Positions 33,367-45,236 of a stretch of DNA of 64,000 bases are shown here, piece by piece. The notes beneath the pieces are model-generated. The model was given only the letters and a program-made list of their open reading frames with translations, was not told where the DNA came from and did not search any database. The stretch's first letter is position 1, and the number at the start of each line of letters is the position of its first letter. The position numbers were made by a program, and so were the translations under genes. The DNA is from Purpureocillium takamizusanense (Eukaryota > Ascomycota > Sordariomycetes > Hypocreales > Ophiocordycipitaceae), in assembly GCF_022605165.1 (NCBI RefSeq), contig NC_063069.1, positions 930,001 to 994,000 on the forward strand, written 5' to 3'.

Positions 33367-33804
33367 ATGTCGTCCCAGCTGGACCATGAGCTCATCGCTC
33401 TCGCCGCATCCTCCCTCTCTGCCGTCCCAGACAACGACGACCTTCACACCGTCACGGCCGCTGCTCGCACATCCGATGGCCTCTCCTTTACGGGGGTCAA
33501 CGTATTCCATTTCACCGGCGGCCCCTGCGCAGAGCTCGTGGTCCTCGGAGTCGCTGCAGCCCAAGGCGTGCTCGCCAAGAACATCACCACCATGGTCGCC
33601 GTAGGTCGGGACAATGACAAGATCCGGGTGCTCAATCCATGTGGAAGATGCAGGCAGGTTCTTCTCGACTACAACCCTAGCATCAACGTCATTGTCGTCG
33701 ACGAGGGGGGCGCCCAGAAGACAGTGCCGGTTTGGGAGTTGCTACCGTTCGCATACATATCAGACGACAGGAACCAGGCGGTCAAAGAGGTCGCCATAGC
33801 TTAA
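33367..33804 (+). CDS. Cytidine deaminase-like, blasticidin-S deaminase relative
   Basis: Small zinc-dependent deaminase, intronless, 145 aa. The active site reads GGPCAE (Cys54, Glu56) and NPCGRCRQVLLD (Cys92, Cys95), i.e. a C..E..CxxC cytidine deaminase in which Cys54 is the first zinc ligand and Glu56 the proton shuttle. The GVNVFHFTGGPCAELVVLG stretch resembles the Aspergillus blasticidin-S deaminase more than housekeeping cytidine deaminases. The expected activity is deamination of a cytosine nucleoside or of blasticidin S; which one cannot be told from sequence. It has its own TATA box, and its stop codon lies 12 bp from that of the converging DDHD gene. Confidence 0.9.
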   Translation: MSSQLDHELIALAASSLSAVPDNDDLHTVTAAARTSDGLSFTGVNVFHFTGGPCAELVVLGVAAAQGVLAKNITTMVAVGRDNDKIRVLNPCGRCRQVLLDYNPSINVIVVDEGGAQKTVPVWELLPFAYISDDRNQAVKEVAIA

Positions 33805-33816
33805 ACACTAATCCAG

Positions 33817-36800
33817 TCAATTCAATCCATCCCTCTGCCGCTTCTTGCTCTTGACCCTGTTTGACAGAAGTTGCGAGAGGACAAAATGGTTGACATCTTC
33901 GTCCCCCCAGTACCCCATGTGCGAGGCAATGGTGTTGATGGGGTTGAAGTCCAGTGCACTCCTAGGCCTCCAGTCAGTAACCAGTATGAGTCTCTCACAA
34001 GTTCAGACACTCACTCTTGTATGCTGTAGTCGACTCTCCCGTTGCGATTCAATGCTCGAACTTTGGTCTCCTCTGCGCGCAACCGTCTTCCCTTCTGCCC
34101 GTCTGCACCCTTGGTGATTGTTTCGTCTCCCTTGGACATGTCCTCGCCGCGGCTCTTCTGAAATGTCGAGTAGAGCGTCTCCATCTCTTCATCAATCAGC
34201 GTCGCGTTGTCGTGGCCCGCCGTTGTCGAATCGGCGAGCTGCTGCTTTCGCTCGTCAGTCTTGCCGTTTGCCGCGTGCCCGACACCAGACTGCGAACTCT
34301 CCGCAGCTGCCATTCGGGCGACTTCCTCACTCGTCAATCCGAGGCTTCGGTTGATGAGGTTGCTGGCAATTCCAGCGCTGAAGCTTGACCAGAGCCCGCT
34401 CACGCTCTGGCCGACTTTGGCGCCGATGCCCGTCAGACTCTGCGGAGCCACATTACCAAAGATGCCCTTCTTCGTGTAAGGCAACGCCTGTGGTTTAAGT
34501 GCTTTCATTGCAGGCGATATCAAGGGCTCGAGACGGTAGCTGATGGGATCAGATGGGTGGAATATGTTGAACAACTGCGCGACTTTGGGGGATGAAATCG
34601 AATACGGCAGACCGCTGACGGGGGAGATCTCGTCGGCAGTGGGCGCTGGAGCCGTGAGGAAGGGGTCGTCACCCTCGTCGGGATGCAAAGGGCTTTCTGA
34701 TGGAAGCGCGTGAGGCGTGTTGCGGGCGGCAATCGTCCTTGAGCTCTATTAGCAAGTAATCGTTGTTCGCGTGGATTCTCATCTGCGTACCGCCCCTTGA
34801 GCATCTGAAACAGCCCGACCGGCGACCCAAGGCAGAAGAAATCGTCGACCTTGAAGTCAAACTGCAGCTCGTGGTCTTTAAGCTTGCTCTCCTGTCGGTT
34901 CTGCGAGGGCCAGAAGCGAAGCGGATGTCTGTGCTCGTTCTGTTCTCTCTGCCGGCACAATACGTCGAAGAATATGGCAGATCCCAGCGAGTGGCCCATA
35001 AGGTGCACCTTTCCTTTAAACTCAGGATTTCGCTCTCGGAATAGCCTTAGGATGCGGTTCGTCTCCCCAACGACAATCCTCGAAATCTCTTCCCGGTACG
35101 AGCTCTGGTAGAGCAATACGTCCAGCGCAAGATCAGAAATGAGCGACCGAGCAAACGCCACGCCCTCGACAGTAATGTCCTCGAGCGCCGGATCTGTGTC
35201 TGTCAGCACCGGTCCATAACTGGTACTCAAAGACAGCGCTTACAGTCATCTTCCTCCCCAGCGACGTCGCCGAGATCGTGCTCGCCTGTCTTCTGTCGAC
35301 GCCGGGGAAACTCTATGAGATGGCGCCAGCAGACCGGCAAGACCTGGACTCGGCAGTTGCCATGTCCCGCACCCAGTTCGGAATTAAAGGCTTTGAGATC
35401 TGCCGAGCCCGCGTAAACAGACTTGATTGTCTTCCGCAACACATTGACGTCGTGCACAAAGTTGACGCTCTCCATGCTGTGCGCTATAAGTACTAGTCAT
35501 GAAGAAGATTGAGGGTCGACTCACCGAAGACCTAGACGCTGTCCGATACCGTGGGTGACGAGCACGAGATGCTCAATTTCACGGCCCTGAGTCTCGCCGA
35601 CTTCGACGTTGTAGTCGTCCTGAATCTCCTGCTCCTCTCTCTTGCGAATTTGCTCGTCCGTCTCAGCGGTGCTCTTACCGTCGCTCTCGAGAAGCGACGA
35701 AAGCTGTCGTTGGAGCGTTGCATGCCGATCTTGTGCCTCGCTTGACGGATCCTCGCTGTCTCGTCTGACATTGTCGCTAGAGTCTCTTGTAGCGGGAGGT
35801 GCGGATCTACGCTTGAGGATCTTTTGTTGCCGCTCATCTAAGCCAGGGATGTCGGAAAGCTTTTGGGTCGCCGACTTGTCGTCTTTCTTGTCTTTGTCCT
35901 TGTCCTTGTCTTTCGCCTTGCTAGGCTCCGAGTAGCCCCGTATCAGCTTTACACCGCTCATGTAGCCCCCACCAGCAAATCGCTCGTAGACCGATGTCGT
36001 CACCCACGACATAATGCCATCGGTAGAGAGCCAGGCCGTAGTGGCGTCCTGATACGTGGCCACGTTGTTCATGTATGCGCCAAAAAGTCGATAGGGTTGG
36101 GGCTGGTTGGTAGGTGTGCTAGTTCCCGCTTGGTTTTGGGAAGGCTTCGATGCCGTCAAAGAGGACGAACCTGGATCCTTGAGGCTTTCGGTGGTAGTTG
36201 GTCCTTTATTATCGTCCTTGACGACATCCTTTTGCGGCTCCTTTGCAGCCGACTGGCTCCGCGATCTCGCTTGACTCAGCCAGGGCTTCATTTTCAGGTA
36301 GCCTTCCTCCAGCTGGGCTGCAAGGTTCTCTTCACACGGCCTCAGATTAGACCCCTCTTGGAAGAACCAAGTGCCGCGCCGCACCTCGTACACAGGACCA
36401 AGCCAATAGACCGGGGCAAGCTCCCGCTCCTCAATGTCGACGTCGAAGAGAAAGTCTTCATTGACCGCCACGCGGATGCTAGCCTTGAGGGTCAGCCCTG
36501 CTTCCTGGCCTCTGTCGGACCTGTCGGCCTTGGGTCCTCCAACTTGGGCCGTGTACGGTTGAGTCTCGGCCGTCTTGTCATGATTTTCTTCAGTCGCCTC
36601 CAACAGCTTCTGGTAGCGTCCCTCTAGCCGTCTGGAGTCAGATGGTGAGAATGCCGTGTACTTTTTCGGTCGGGCGGGGGGCTTCGCATCCTTGGCGGGC
36701 TCTTTGCGGCCCTTTATGAGCTGTGGTTTTCGCTTTGGCACCTACGGCAAACGTGTTAGCAGGTGAGTGCGAGAGTATGAGAGGCCGTGCGGACGAGCGT

Positions 36801-37066
36801 ACATCGACGGCGTGGAACCACTGAACGTTGAGTGGCGGGCAGTCCTTGGGATATGTGCGGAAGCTCTGGCCATATAGCGGTGTTATAGAATGATCGCCAG
36901 GTGCGGCGCCCGATGCGGGCACAGATGCGGCCGCCTGAGCCGACTCATCGCGCTTGCTATCGGGTGTTGGCGTCGTGGTTCTGCTGCTCGCCCACGGGTT
37001 GATGGAGTCGACGGCCGAGCTCAGATACGACTTCTCGGCCTTCTTGTCTCCAGCAGCTGGGGGCAT
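33817..37066 (-). CDS. DDHD-domain phospholipase (PA-PLA1 type)
   Basis: Intracellular phospholipase A1 family (yeast YOR022C; mammalian DDHD1/2), acting on phosphatidic acid or related lipids. Six exons are 37066-36803, 36741-35525, 35476-35244, 35193-34791, 34737-34015 and 33961-33817, 994 aa. All five introns are 48-61 bp and in phase. The N-terminus has a WWE-like segment (LNVQWFHAVD, VYEVRRGTWFFQEG). LVLVTHGIGQRLG precedes the lipase core, with nucleophile elbow GHSLG (Ser about 640). A DDHD segment follows (FKVDDFFCLGSPVGLFQML; then SDPISYRLEPL and the C-terminal RVDYSIQE...HMGYWGDEDV). A Lys/Asp tandem (KDKDKDKDK) marks a disordered linker. No transmembrane segment is evident. Confidence 0.94.
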
Positions 37067-37861
37067 TTTCCACGAGCCAAAGGACAGCCATGCGACCTGC
37101 GCAGCGCAAGGGGCGCGTCGACGACGTTGAGGTGGCGTCCAAAGCCGTTGGAGGAAGCGGGACAGATGCGCGAGCGGTTGCCCGCGCTGGACGCTCGAGC
37201 GGGCCGCCAACGTGGCACCGGATAGTAGTAATGTTTGTAGCGATTGCTGCCTGACAAACGACGGCGGGGATCAACGAGAGGGAAATGAAAGGGCAGAGGA
37301 GAGCGGGTGCATAATTATGCGGTGAGCCGAGGCAGGCGGGTGCTTGTCAGAGGTCGAACGTGTCGGTGTGAAACGGAGGCGGCATGGGAGCTCGTGATGC
37401 ATGGAGGTGATGCGAGCTGCTGTCAATGCTGCAAGGCACGGGTCCTTGGGGGAGGACGTCACTGGCTGGGTGACGTCTGTGGCAGCCTAGCATGCGCTGG
37501 GGGGGCAACAGTCTGGGGTGGGTAGGTGGGTGGACGTCGGGTCCTCGCACGGAGGTTGTTCGTGGTGGGCTTGTTCTGACACTAGTGCAGGTAACACGTG
37601 CTTACCCGCCACAGAGACCGCTATGATAACAGATAGGCGCTAAGTTTTAGCTGCTCTAGCACCACGACTTTAGTACCTGTTATTAGTCGCTGCCGACTCC
37701 GCTGACCTCAGGTGCTGTTGCTGCTTCACGATTGCTTCCAAGTTGGCCGCCGATATCCAGAGAACCCTTTCTTTTCTCAACTGGAAGCTGCATAGACACT
37801 CATGACCCCTGCAACAGGTATTTCGTATTGACCTCCTCCTCGTCTCTCTCTCTCTCTCTCA
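37067..37861. other. Intergenic; promoter of DDHD gene and 3' flank of CAX gene
   Basis: No gene seen. A (TC)n run lies at about 37843-37860, immediately after the CAX stop codon in forward coordinates. Confidence 0.5.
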
Positions 37862-39897
37862 TCACACCTCCCTCTCCTTTTCTTTCACGAAAAAAGCAGC
37901 AATCGCAATGAGGCCCCAGTCGGCCAGAAGCAAGACACCCTGAACCCTAGACATCCGCAGATGCCCCCGCCCGTCTCGTCAGCGCGCGTCCGCTTACTTA
38001 TGATATGAGATTGTCTTTTGTCTCATCGTAATCCATCATCATCATCCACCGCCCCAGTGCCTTGGCTTGGCTTGTGGGTAGTTACTACTCACCAGTGCAC
38101 CCTCGCGTCCACAATGAGAAAGTTCAGCAGCAGCACCGTCGCGAACAAGCTCACCACCTCGAAGCCGTCAAACACGAGCGTCACCTGGTCCACGCCCAGG
38201 CACCACGCCAACAACACAATCATCGGCGTCACCAGTAGCGCCGTCTGGATGCTCTTGCCCACCGTCGACGTGACCGTGTGGCCCAGCTTGTCCTGCATGG
38301 CCAGCGCCATGGGCACGTAGTCGCAGCTCGACAGCGGGAGTAGGATCAGCCCCACAAACGTCTTGGACAGGTGCGCGTCCGTCGTCAGCGCGTCGATGCT
38401 CTTGACGGTGAAGTCGATGTGGAAGTAGAGCAGCGTCGTCGTCATGGCGACGATGATGACGGCCACGCTGCACCGGAGCTGTGGCCCTTCCCTGTCCTCC
38501 CCCTCCTCGTCCTCGGCGTCGATGACTTTATTGCTGTCCGCGTGTGGCATCGCCCCCGCGCGCGGCGGGTACATGAGCATGCTGGAGAGCCTCTCGTTTT
38601 CCGCCTGGTCGGGCACCACCACGCCCATGAAGCTGCTCGGCATGCCCAGGCCTCGCTTGACCGCGTGCTGCGAGGGACCTGCGTCTCTCGTGGGCACTTT
38701 CTCGGCCTCCTGACCAAAGACATGTCTGTGCGTCCAGTGCTCGCAGAACACAAACGAGCCGTAGACGACGAGCAGGACGACGGATGCGCCCCTCGACTGC
38801 TTGAGCAGGTCCTCAGCCGACGCCTGTGACAGCAGCCGCGATGCCGTGGGTATCAAGAGGCTCGTCGAGGAGAGACACAGCAGGTTGGACGCCATGTGTG
38901 CCGCCGTGCGGTTCAGGTTCTGGTACGGCCGGTTATGACACCCGCAGATGATGCTCATGCCAAGCAGGAACAAGATGTTTGCCAGAATGCCCCCCACCAG
39001 CGAGGTCTGTAGGACCGTGATCTCCCTATTCACCAGGAGGACAACACAGGATATAAACTGCACAAAGTTGCTTGCTGCGGTCAGCGTCAGCCATTCCCAG
39101 CTCCCGGCTAGACGGCGCCTACCTCGTAGACACGGATAGCAAGTCCGCCGTAAGGTCCCCCAACCTCAGCCCGATCTCTGTCATGGCAAAGTCGCCGAAG
39201 AAATTGATGGGGATCGTGCTGATGAAGTTGATGATGAATGTCTCTATAGAGGGACCTATGGTGAAGTTCAAGCAAAACCCCACGGGGCAGCACAGCAGAA
39301 GTAGTTTCATGACAATGGAGAGCCGGTACAGTCGACGCAGCTGGCTTCCAATGGTCAGGGGAGCTTTGGGCCTTACTTCTTTGAATGGCCAAAGACGCTT
39401 CTTCGGCTTCCCACTCTCCTTCACGGACATCCTGGAAATCTTCATGGAGGGGGTGGCAGCGGCATGATCAACTTCATGATGACTGTCATTCCTGTTCGCC
39501 GGCTCGATTCCATCATCTTCAACCTGTGGTGGCGAGAGGTGAACAGCGGGGACGCTCGATACCGGGCTCGGGGCGGCAGCTTCCCCCGCGGCCCTTCCAA
39601 GTGAGGCGCCCACGGCAGCAGACAACTCACCCAGGTTTGGCGTGCCAGAGCTCACCTCAGCGGCCTCAGTCCGCGGCCCGTCCCATGTTCTCACAGCACG
39701 AAGGGTGTTACTGCGACTGATGGGGGCAAAGGGGTCCCACGGCGTAAGGGCATGGGCCTCGCGCTTGTTGCGGAAGTGGTTGACTGTTGCAACGGAGAGC
39801 CGCCTCAGCTATCAGAAAATTGACGCTTTTCGTAGAGACGAGAGCCGTGCGATGTGCTATGCCCGTGGAGGGGAAGCGTGGAACACTTACACGACAT
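37862..39897 (-). CDS. CAX-family cation (Ca2+)/H+ exchanger
   Basis: Vacuolar-type cation/proton antiporter. Exons are 39897-39891, 39783-39123, 39070-38093 and 37946-37862, 576 aa. Exon 1 carries only 7 coding nt (MS + 1). The cytosolic N-terminus is about 130 residues, then ~11 helices. The first CAX repeat includes GDLTADLLSVSTSNFVQFISCVVLL and SLVGGILANILFLLGMS. A long acidic loop follows, and the second repeat includes KTFVGLILLPLSSCDYVP. The position usually Glu in CAX repeats (GNAVEL) is read here as NFVQF, and the second-repeat motif also differs. The protein therefore belongs to a divergent fungal CAX subgroup, so the ion is uncertain. The last intron (37947-38092) replaces an early stop with HWVQGVLLLADWGLIAIAAFF, a good helix. 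Confidence 0.88.
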
Positions 39898-40521
39898 TGT
39901 GGACGGCCACAGAGGATGATGTGCTACAACGAGACATGCGACCAAGTGAGACTACCAAGGCAAGAGAGTACACGCTTGAGCATGCGAGCATGAACTCTTG
40001 AATGCCAGTTTATCATCGATAGCCACGTGTATGAAGCTGAGAAAGCAACCTCCGCTGCCTTCAAGACGCATGTCATGGCGCTGTGCGGGTAGGTCGCACA
40101 AGCTTACGCCCGGTAGATGAGATGCGGGGAAGTGTGAGCCAGGACGGACTTGGGTATTCTACGGAGCACATGATCAGGCAATATTGATGCTGAACGGACT
40201 TGTCTTGAGGTAGGTATGCTGGGACGGCGGAGTGCCAATCAACGGCAAAGCGGGAAAGTGGTACGCGGGGAGCCAAAGCAGCAGACTCCATGCTAGACTG
40301 CGAGATGCTTAAATGCGAGAGGCTCAACTACGAGATGCTCAAAACAAGAAGTTCTTCAGTGGCTCATGGCAAAACCCTGACAGCTGTGGGCACCAGAATG
40401 ATTGGGGAAGTTGGAGGAGCTGGAGGGGTCAAGGCAAGTACCGCTCTAATCAACTCGTGCACGGCGACGCTAGTCACGACGACGTCCAAGGCTGCCAGGG
40501 ACCCGGAATAGTAGTGGTCGA
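39898..40521. other. Intergenic
   Basis: No gene seen. A short internal echo, GAGATGCT..., recurs about 40310-40340. Confidence 0.45.
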
Positions 40522-41362
40522 TTATGGCGACAGCGCGCCTGCTTCTAGCAATATTCGCCAGGTCTCAGGATCATCCTGCGCGACGTCCTCAGCCGTGCGC
40601 CCCTGCGCGTCTCTCAGAGCGCGGATGTCGGCGTCAGGCTGTACGTTCAGCCGTCCCAAGCCCATGGACTCGGCGACCTGCCTGGCAGGCGGTGGGAAAG
40701 ACTGGCTAGGCATCGGCGACGAGAGCCAGAGCAGGAGCCACACCGCCTCCTCTTGCCTGTTGGACACGGCGAGATGGAGACCGGTCTTCATCTCGGCCAG
40801 GGGGTCTTGGTAGCGGACCAGCGACCCGACGTCGCTCACCTCATCGTGGACGTCGCGGAGCAGCTCGACGATGCCGGCAACGTCGCCCTCGGCGCACATG
40901 ACGTGGAGAGCCCGCGCCGGTCGAGCCTCAGGGTTGTTCTGGATGTACGCCTCCTCCGTGAGCGAGGGCAGGATGTCCAGGTTCTCCTGGACGCCGCCCT
41001 CGTTGCTGTACCTCGCCAGAATGGGCGCGCCGGAGGCAGCCTCCATGAACTGATTAGACGCTGACGGGCCAGCGTTGTTGACTGGGAGGTACGCCTCACA
41101 GCTGGGGCATTTCAATGAGAGGGCAATGGAGGACGCCTCGTCCATCAGACACTCCCTGTTTGTTACTCGGGTTAGCTACGCACACTACTTCTCTCTGCTT
41201 CCGGCGTCCCCTAGTAGTGGGACCGTACCAGTGAAAGTGGCAGCCGCATTGGAGTTCGAGATCGTCAGGGACAGTGTGGTTCTCGGTGCTCGCGGCCCCC
41301 TCGTCCTCATCCTCGTCCACGCGAAGGACGAGGGGCTCATCGCAAGCCTTGCACGTCGACAT
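40522..41362 (-). CDS. RING-like/ankyrin-like hypothetical protein
   Basis: Function unknown. Exons are 41362-41229 and 41155-40522, 255 aa; the 73-bp intron (GTACGG...AACAG) joins CHFHW to ECLMDE. The N-terminus carries CKAC, then CGCHFHWECL and CPSC, a RING-like spacing of Cys/His (first pair at residues 4 and 7). The C-terminal half has two ankyrin-like units (RALHVMCAEGDVAGIVELLRD, TGLHLAVSNRQEEAVWLLLWL) and ends DDPETWRILLEAGAL. It could be a small ubiquitin ligase or an adaptor. The RING fit is by eye, and some spacings are unusual. Confidence 0.75.
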
Positions 41363-42702
41363 GGGTGGGGGAGTCTTGGCTGGCAGGCTTGCTTGGTGCT
41401 ACTAGTGAAAAGTCGCAGGCAGACTGGAATTCGAAACAAGCGAGAATGGGATGACGGACTCCCGAAACGGGCAAAAACACGGCAGCCTTGGGGCGGACGT
41501 AAGACGCACACGCAAGACGTCGTCGCTTGGAGCGTGGCTGGCGCGCGGCGGGCTATGTACGGAGTACAACAGTCGAAATTTGCGACGAAAACGAAGGGCC
41601 CAGGGCTGAGTTTGGGTGGGTAGACATGGGGGGGTCCCCAGTCATCAGTCCAACAACGGACCAGCAGGCGACGGTTTTTTTGGAGGCTAGCCCACTTGCA
41701 AGGGCTTCTCGAAGGGACCATGCAGGGAGCCGCAGCGATGATTGACGGGGACAGCGGGAGGAATCGATGGCATTTCGTGCATGGATGCCCCGCCAGCGGG
41801 TAAGAATCATTACATCATCACCGTCACGGCGGGCGAGCAACGGCCAAATCTGCGACGCCCTCGCCACGACGTCACCCGTCAATGCCAGGCCAATTTTTTG
41901 CTGCCCGAGATTGTGAGCCACTGTCAGGCACAGGCGCGCAGTGGCAAAAGCCCCCTCCCCTTCCCCTTGCTTCAGCCAACAATTCCGGTCGGGAGAGGAG
42001 TCGTCAGCGTTGCGCCCGGGCCAGGGAGGGCTCGCGGCAATCCGAGGGTGCCGGCCGGTGGGCAGCGGCGCTGGGGAAGTAGGTAGGCAGCCTGTCTGGA
42101 TTGATGAAATGAACGGCAGGCACGGAGGTAATGAGGGGCCCGTTGTCGGGCGCTGCTTCGGGGGGTATCCCTCCACTGCCTTTAGGCCCCCGTGCGCTAA
42201 CTTCAATGGCGTGTCTTATTGAACATCCCCGGGTCGTCGTAGCGTCGGGTGCCTCTGGGCCTGTCAATTAGGTGCTGCGCAGAGACCTGGGCTCTTCCAG
42301 GTTGCCGCCCACCTACCCTCCACCCCGTCGTTAGGTGCGCGTCAGCTCGCATCGTAAGCTCCCCGCCGCTCTTCAACAGCAAGGCGGGGTCGTCATTTTG
42401 CGCCCGCCCGCCCACTTGACCTGGCCTTCCTGCGCTCTCGTGCCTGCGCCAGCTCCTCCACCCACATCACACCTCTCTCGTCTCCTTCCGTCATCTCCAT
42501 CCTCACCTCCCCCTCCTCCACCACCACCCGCGCCAGCTTCACGTCGACGCTGGCCTGCATCACTCTCTCTGCCTCACGCGCACCCCAACGTCCGCCGTTC
42601 GCACTGAAGCTGCCTCCTTAAGCTGCCGGCGAAGTTGCCGCTTCCACCCCTCAACAGCTCTCTGTCGCGCGCGCCGCCGCCGACGCCCCGACATACCCCA
42701 CC
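41363..42702. other. Intergenic; divergent promoter of ankyrin-like gene and fimbrin
   Basis: No gene supported. A strongly CT/CCA-rich stretch at 42420-42600 forms the fimbrin leader. Confidence 0.5.
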
Positions 42703-44902
42703 ATGAACGTCCTCAAATTGCAGAGGTGCGCGGGCGTCCTAGAACCCCGCCTAGTGCTCGCATAACGACGCTGACGCATTCGCAGGAAATTTCCTCAATT
42801 CCCCCAAAACGAAATCTTCTCCTTGTCCGACGCCTTCCAGCGCCTCGACGTAGACGACAAGGGCTACCTCGACGAGGCCACGGCCATCAAGGCCACGCAG
42901 CAGAGCGAGAACCAGCCCTACGATGTTGTCCGGCAGGCCTTGAAGGAAGTCGAACTGGACTCGTCGCGGCGCGTAGAGCTTGAAGACTACGTCGGCGTAA
43001 GCTCTTCCGCCTCACGAGTCCCGTCTGGTCTCTGTGTTCTTTGCTGATCCGTCCTAGCTCATCGCCAAGCTTCGCGACGCTTCTCCGGCGCAGAAGCGCC
43101 TCTCGGCCGGACCAACGCCATCCAGCCCCGGCGTCGTTTCGCAGCGCACCGGAGGCGGCGGTGGTCATGTCTCCAAGGGAAGCGTCGGCGGCAAGATTCA
43201 GGTCCAGGGCTCGAGCGCCAACGTCACCCATACAATCAACGAAGATGAGCGGACCGAGTTCACGCGCCACATCAATGCCGTCCTCGCGGGCGATGCCGAC
43301 ATTGACAGCCGCCTTCCCTTCCCCACCGATACCTTTGAGATGTTTGACGAGTGCAAGGACGGTCTGGTGCTCGCAAAGCTCATCAACGACAGCGTCCCCG
43401 ACACCATCGACGAGCGTGTCCTGAACGTGCCGGGCCGCAAGATCAAGAGCCTCAATGCCTTCCACATGACCGAGAACAACAACATCGTCATCGAGTCCGC
43501 CAAGGGCATTGGCTGCTCCGTCGTCAATATCGGTGCCGGTGACATCATTGAGGTCCGCGAGCATCTTATCCTCGGCCTCATCTGGCAGATCATCCGCCGC
43601 GGTCTGTTGGGTAAGATCGACATCAAGCTCCACCCCGAGCTGTACCGGTTGCTGGAGGAGGACGAGACCCTGGAGCAGTTTTTGCGCCTGCCTCCAGAGC
43701 AGATTCTGCTTCGCTGGTTCAACTACCACCTCAAGGCCGCCAACTGGTCGCGAAGGTTCGTTGGACTTTTAGTCCTAAAATAGACGCATTTGCTAACCAT
43801 CCTGTCTCCAGAGTCACAAACTTCTCCAGCGACATCAAGGATGGCGAAAACTACGCCGTGCTTCTGGCCCAAATAGGCCACGAGTATGGCTGCACTCGGA
43901 AGCCGCTGCAGACGAACGATCTGCTCCAGCGGGCAGAGCAGGTTCTTCAAGAGTCGGAGAAGCTTGACTGCCGCAAGTTTTTGACGCCCAAGTCTCTCGT
44001 CGCCGGAAACCCCAAGCTCAACCTCGCCTTCGTCGCCAACCTCTTCAACAACCACCCGTGCCTCGACCCCATTACGGAAGAGGAGAAGCTCGAGGTGGAG
44101 GACTTTGATGCGGAAGGCGAGCGCGAGGCCCGAGTCTTCACCCTTTGGCTCAACAGCCTGGACGTGCAGCCCTCCGTGGTCTCCTTCTTCGACGACCTCA
44201 AGGACGGCACGATCCTCCTCCAGGCCTACGACAAGGTGATCAAGGGCTCGGTCAACTGGCGACACGTCAACAAGCAGCCCGCCCACGGCGGCGAGATGCT
44301 GCGCTTCAAGGCCGTCGAGAACACCAACTACGCCATCGAGCTGGGCAAGCAGAACGGCTTCTCCCTGGTCGGCATCCAGGGCGCCGACGTCACCGACGGC
44401 CAGAAGACGCTAACACTAGGCCTCGTCTGGCAGCTCATGCGCCGGGACATCACGCTCACCCTGTCGTCGCTCGCGCAGAAGCTCGGCAAGCGAGAAATCA
44501 CCGATGCCGAGATGGTCAAGTGGGCCAACGACATGTCGCGCAAGGGGGGCCGCAACTCGGCCATCCGCTCCTTCAAGGACCCGTCCATCGGCTCCGGCGT
44601 CTTCTTGCTCGACGTGCTCAACGGCATGAAGAGCAGCTACGTCGACTACGACCTCGTCACCCCGGGCGCGTCGGACGAGGACGCCTACATGAACGCCAAG
44701 CTCAGCATCAGCATCGCCCGAAAGCTCGGCGCCACCATCTGGCTGGTGCCCGAGGATATCTGCCAGGTCCGCAGCCGCCTGGTCACGACCTTTATCGGTG
44801 AGTAGTGTCCTGCCCTGTCTGTCTCCTATCACGATGAGAAGCACTGTATTCTGACATTGATGTGTTGCAGGTTCCCTCATGGCCACTCACGAGAAGATGT
44901 GA
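42703..44902 (+). CDS. SAC6: Fimbrin (plastin), actin-bundling protein
   Basis: Crosslinks actin filaments at endocytic patches and cables. Exons are 42703-42725, 42786-42996, 43058-43755, 43812-44797 and 44871-44902, 649 aa; introns are 56-73 bp. An N-terminal EF-hand-like segment (FSLSDAFQRLDVDDKGYLDEATA) is followed by four calponin-homology domains in two actin-binding units: CH1 (about 110-230; ECKDGLVLAKLINDSVPDTID), CH2 (WFNYHLKAANWSRRVTNFSSDIKDGENYAVLL), CH3 (TLWLNSLDVQPSVVSFFDDLKDGTILLQAYD) and CH4 (WANDMSRKGGRNSAIRSFKDPSIGSGVFLLDVL). It ends SLMATHEKM. Length matches the family. The last exon encodes only the final ~10 residues. Confidence 0.97.
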
Positions 44903-45236
44903 TTTGCGTTTACGGGCTCAATGAAATGGCTTTTACGGTTCAAGGTTGTAGAGTGTGCAGGGGGTAGCGCCCTTTGGCAGGTTGAAGAGAAAAGCGGGTT
45001 TCGAAATCGTCTCTCTATGAGGTGTGAGTGAAGCAGGCATTTCTTCCACATTTGTTTTGCACACGTGAAGCCCCCATCTCCAACAAAACCAAACCAAACC
45101 AGGCCACCCGCTCTAGAAAAAGCACCTGGTGATCTTGGTCGTGATCATCCCAGGCCCTGTTGCCAAATTTTGCGCCCATGGAGCTCCAGACTGCTCATAA
45201 TATCCAATGCCCCTTCTACCAATGCCCTTCTTGTCC
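44903..45236. other. Convergent 3' flanks of fimbrin and acyltransferase genes
   Basis: A 334-bp gap between two stop codons. Nothing else is recognised. Confidence 0.5.
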
